Source: Cupriavidus necator A5-1
Lineage (GTDB): Bacteria; Pseudomonadota; Gammaproteobacteria; Burkholderiales; Burkholderiaceae
NCBI RefSeq assembly: GCF_000744095.1
Contig: NZ_JQLI01000001.1
Location: 806,001 to 870,000, forward strand
Direction: 5' to 3'
Length of the DNA stretch: 64,000 nucleotides
The stretch's first letter is position 1; each line of letters opens with the position of its first letter. Position numbers and translations under genes: made by a program. Shown here one piece after another: positions 63,401 to 64,000 of the stretch. The notes under the pieces are model-generated. The model worked only from the letters and a program-made list of their open reading frames with translations, was not told the DNA's origin and searched no databases.

Positions 63401-63694
63401 GAGCTTGAATGTCACCGTCGTGGTCATATTGCCGTCGCTGTTGGCTTGCGACTGCATGTACAGCATGTCCTCGACGCCGTTGATCTTCTCTTCCAGCGGC
63501 GAGGCGACGGTTTCCGCAATGACTTTCGGATTCGCCCCCGGATACTGGGCGCGGACCATGACGGAAGGCGGAACCACTTCCGGATATTCGGCGGTAGGCA
63601 ACTGCACCAGCGCGATCAGGCCGGCCAGCAACACCACCACCGATAGCACGCCCCCAAAGATCGGGCGGTCGATGAAGAACTTGGAGATGTTCAT
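60491..63694 (-). CDS. RND-family (HAE1) efflux pump inner-membrane protein
   Basis: A 1067-residue HAE1-type proton/drug antiporter like MexF/OqxB. Start: MNISKFFIDRPIFGGVLSVV. The proton-relay Asp pair lies in AIGIVVDDAIVVVENVERNI of helix 4, and the Lys in GLSAKNAILIVEFARELEM of helix 10. Two large periplasmic loops follow helices 1 and 7. GGAG precedes the ATG. Substrates cannot be read from sequence, but relatives export quinolones, chloramphenicol and solvents. Confidence 0.92.
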   Translation of the reverse strand: MNISKFFIDRPIFGGVLSVVVLLAGLIALVQLPTAEYPEVVPPSVMVRAQYPGANPKVIAETVASPLEEKINGVEDMLYMQSQANSDGNMTTTVTFKLGTDPDKAAQLVQNRVNQALPRLPEDVQRIGVTTVKSSPTLTMGVNLVSPNGKYDLTYLRNYALINVKDRLARVPGVGEVVLWGAGDYSMRVWLDPQKVARQNMTASDVVKSIREQNVQVAAGIVGGAPMATNVPMQLSINAQGRLKTEEQFRNIILKTNLDGGVVHLSDVARIELSSAEFALRAMLSNKEAVQIIIFQQPNANSLQISDDVRAIMAELQKEMPEDVRADIVYDPTRFVKESIDAVVHTLFEAIALVVLVVIVFLQTWRASLIPLLAVPVSIVGTFALLLGFGFTINALSLFGLVLAIGIVVDDAIVVVENVERNISEGLTPREATYKAMQEVSGPIVAIALTLVAVFVPLAFMKGLTGQFYQQFAMTIAISTVISAFNSLTLSPALAALLLKDHHAPKDALTRAMDKVLGPFFVRFNKVFNRGSDSYGKGVGGVIQRKAVMFVIYGILLAGAILMGKVVPGGFVPGQDKDYLVSIAQLPPGSSLERTEEVVRKMTDIALKQPGVVGVPAFPGLSVNGFSNSSSSGLVFPVLKPSKERGPGESAEEIAAALNAKYAEVIKDAVTGTFPPPPVQGLGTLGGFKLQLEDRGSLGYEALNDATQAFMKAAAKAPELGPMFTSFQINVPQLDVDLDRTKAKQLGVNVTDVFDTMQIYLGSLYVNDFNQFGRVYQVRAQADSQFRATAADILQLKTRNAAGEMVPLSSLVTVSPTYGPEMVVRYNGFTAADINGGPAPGYSSGQAKAAIERIAAETLPRGIKMEWTDLTYQEVLAGNAAFWVFPISVLLVFLVLAAQYESLTLPLAILLIVPMSILSALLGVWVTRGDNNIFTQIGLMVLVGLSAKNAILIVEFARELEMQGRSIVQAAIEASRLRLRPILMTSIAFIMGVVPLVMSTGAGAEMRRAMGIAVFFGMLGVTLFGLLLTPVFYVALRKLTGGKPILDKHHTHTQPLHGPAPTALSAE

Positions 63695-63720
63695 GATGAA
63701 CTCCGTGGGGCGTAACCTGA

Positions 63721-64000
63721 TCAGGCCGCCGGCTTCGTGATGCGAGCAACGTCAACCATGTTCACGGCGCGGGGCTTCACGGCGTCGTTCGGGCGCACGC
63801 GCTGCATGCCGCTGACCACGATCTGGTCGCCGGACTGCAAGCCCTTCTCGACGATGCGCAGGCCGTCGTGGATGTTGCCGATCTTGATTTCGCGGTACTC
63901 GATGCGGTTGTCCTTGCCCACCACGAGCACGTACTTCTTGGCCTGGTCGGTGCCGACGGCTGCGTCGTAGATCATCACGGCGTCGCGCGGCTGGCCGCCG
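63721..64000 (-). CDS. RND periplasmic adaptor protein, C-terminal part (cut by window end)
   Basis: The last 93 residues of a membrane-fusion protein: GQPRDAVMIYDAAVGTDQ, KYVLVVGKDNRIEYREIKIG, GLRIVEKGLQSGDQIVVSGM and QRVRPNDAVKP. The frame stays open to the right window edge, so the N-terminus, hairpin and lipoyl domains lie outside. It ends 26 bases before the RND gene and is the first gene of the efflux operon seen here. Confidence 0.88.
   Translation of the reverse strand, partial: GGQPRDAVMIYDAAVGTDQAKKYVLVVGKDNRIEYREIKIGNIHDGLRIVEKGLQSGDQIVVSGMQRVRPNDAVKPRAVNMVDVARITKPAA

Noticed and set aside
61622..63646. 674-codon open frame opposite the RND pump gene
   Set aside because: Composition (His, Arg, Gln) is typical of an antisense frame of a GC-rich gene, with no recognisable domain.

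Overview
The window looks like part of a high-GC betaproteobacterial genome, most likely Burkholderiales of the Cupriavidus/Ralstonia type. The signs are two Bug-type tripartite-tricarboxylate solute-binding proteins, H-NS proteins of the short C-terminal type, many SDR/LysR/AraC/MocR genes, and leftovers of IS110, ISKra4, ISNCY, IS5, IS630 and Tn3 elements. The genus is an inference from gene style. The mobile debris plus KfrA-like and pRiA4b-ORF3-like genes suggest a chromid, a megaplasmid or a genomic island.

Region 1 (1-4.0 kb) is a zinc-ribbon locus. A large protein joins three CxxC...CxxC zinc ribbons to the last two domains of a DNA polymerase III beta sliding clamp. It is followed by a zinc-ribbon membrane protein with a triplicated hydrophobic unit, a broken ankyrin-repeat gene and a broken zinc-ribbon/WD40 gene. 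Region 2 (4-18 kb) is accessory DNA: a pRiA4b ORF3-like gene, an intact IS110 transposase, a decayed ISKra4 element, phage remnants (ASCH-like protein, cytosine methyltransferase, DUF1016 nuclease), small H-NS, an unusual long H-NS protein with a repetitive basic linker, a Phd/PIN toxin-antitoxin pair, and KfrA and ISNCY fragments.

Region 3 (18-37 kb) mixes metabolic and regulatory genes: a frameshifted ferritin-like gene, SDR enzymes, a MocR regulator divergent from a cupin/AhpD-like pair, TetR with SDRs, a J-domain protein, a lipase-like lipoprotein, a diguanylate cyclase fused at its N-terminus to an IS5 transposase tail, an AraC/DUF417/AhpD-like group, and a MarR/TauE/enoyl-CoA hydratase group sharing TTCGC-N2-GCGAA palindromes. 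Region 4 (37-41.6 kb) holds a MocR pseudogene with an internally inverted DNA-binding segment and a resolvase-less Tn3-family element with recognisable inverted repeats.

Region 5 (41.7-53.5 kb) is catabolic: a TauD-like dioxygenase, two BKACE (DUF849) enzymes, a Bug binding protein and a quinone-oxidoreductase-like enzyme form one operon next to an AraC regulator; then an M20 peptidase; then a LysR regulator divergent from D-tartrate dehydratase (tarD) and a second Bug protein. Region 6 (53.8-56.5 kb) is an IS630 element with an extra HTH gene inserted in a broken gene. Region 7 (56.5-64 kb) is a leftward efflux operon: adaptor (cut by the window end), RND pump, outer-membrane channel, MFS exporter and an atypical SDR.

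No rRNA, tRNA or CRISPR array was recognised. Coordinates of pseudogenes and repeats were read by eye and may be off by a few bases at their edges.
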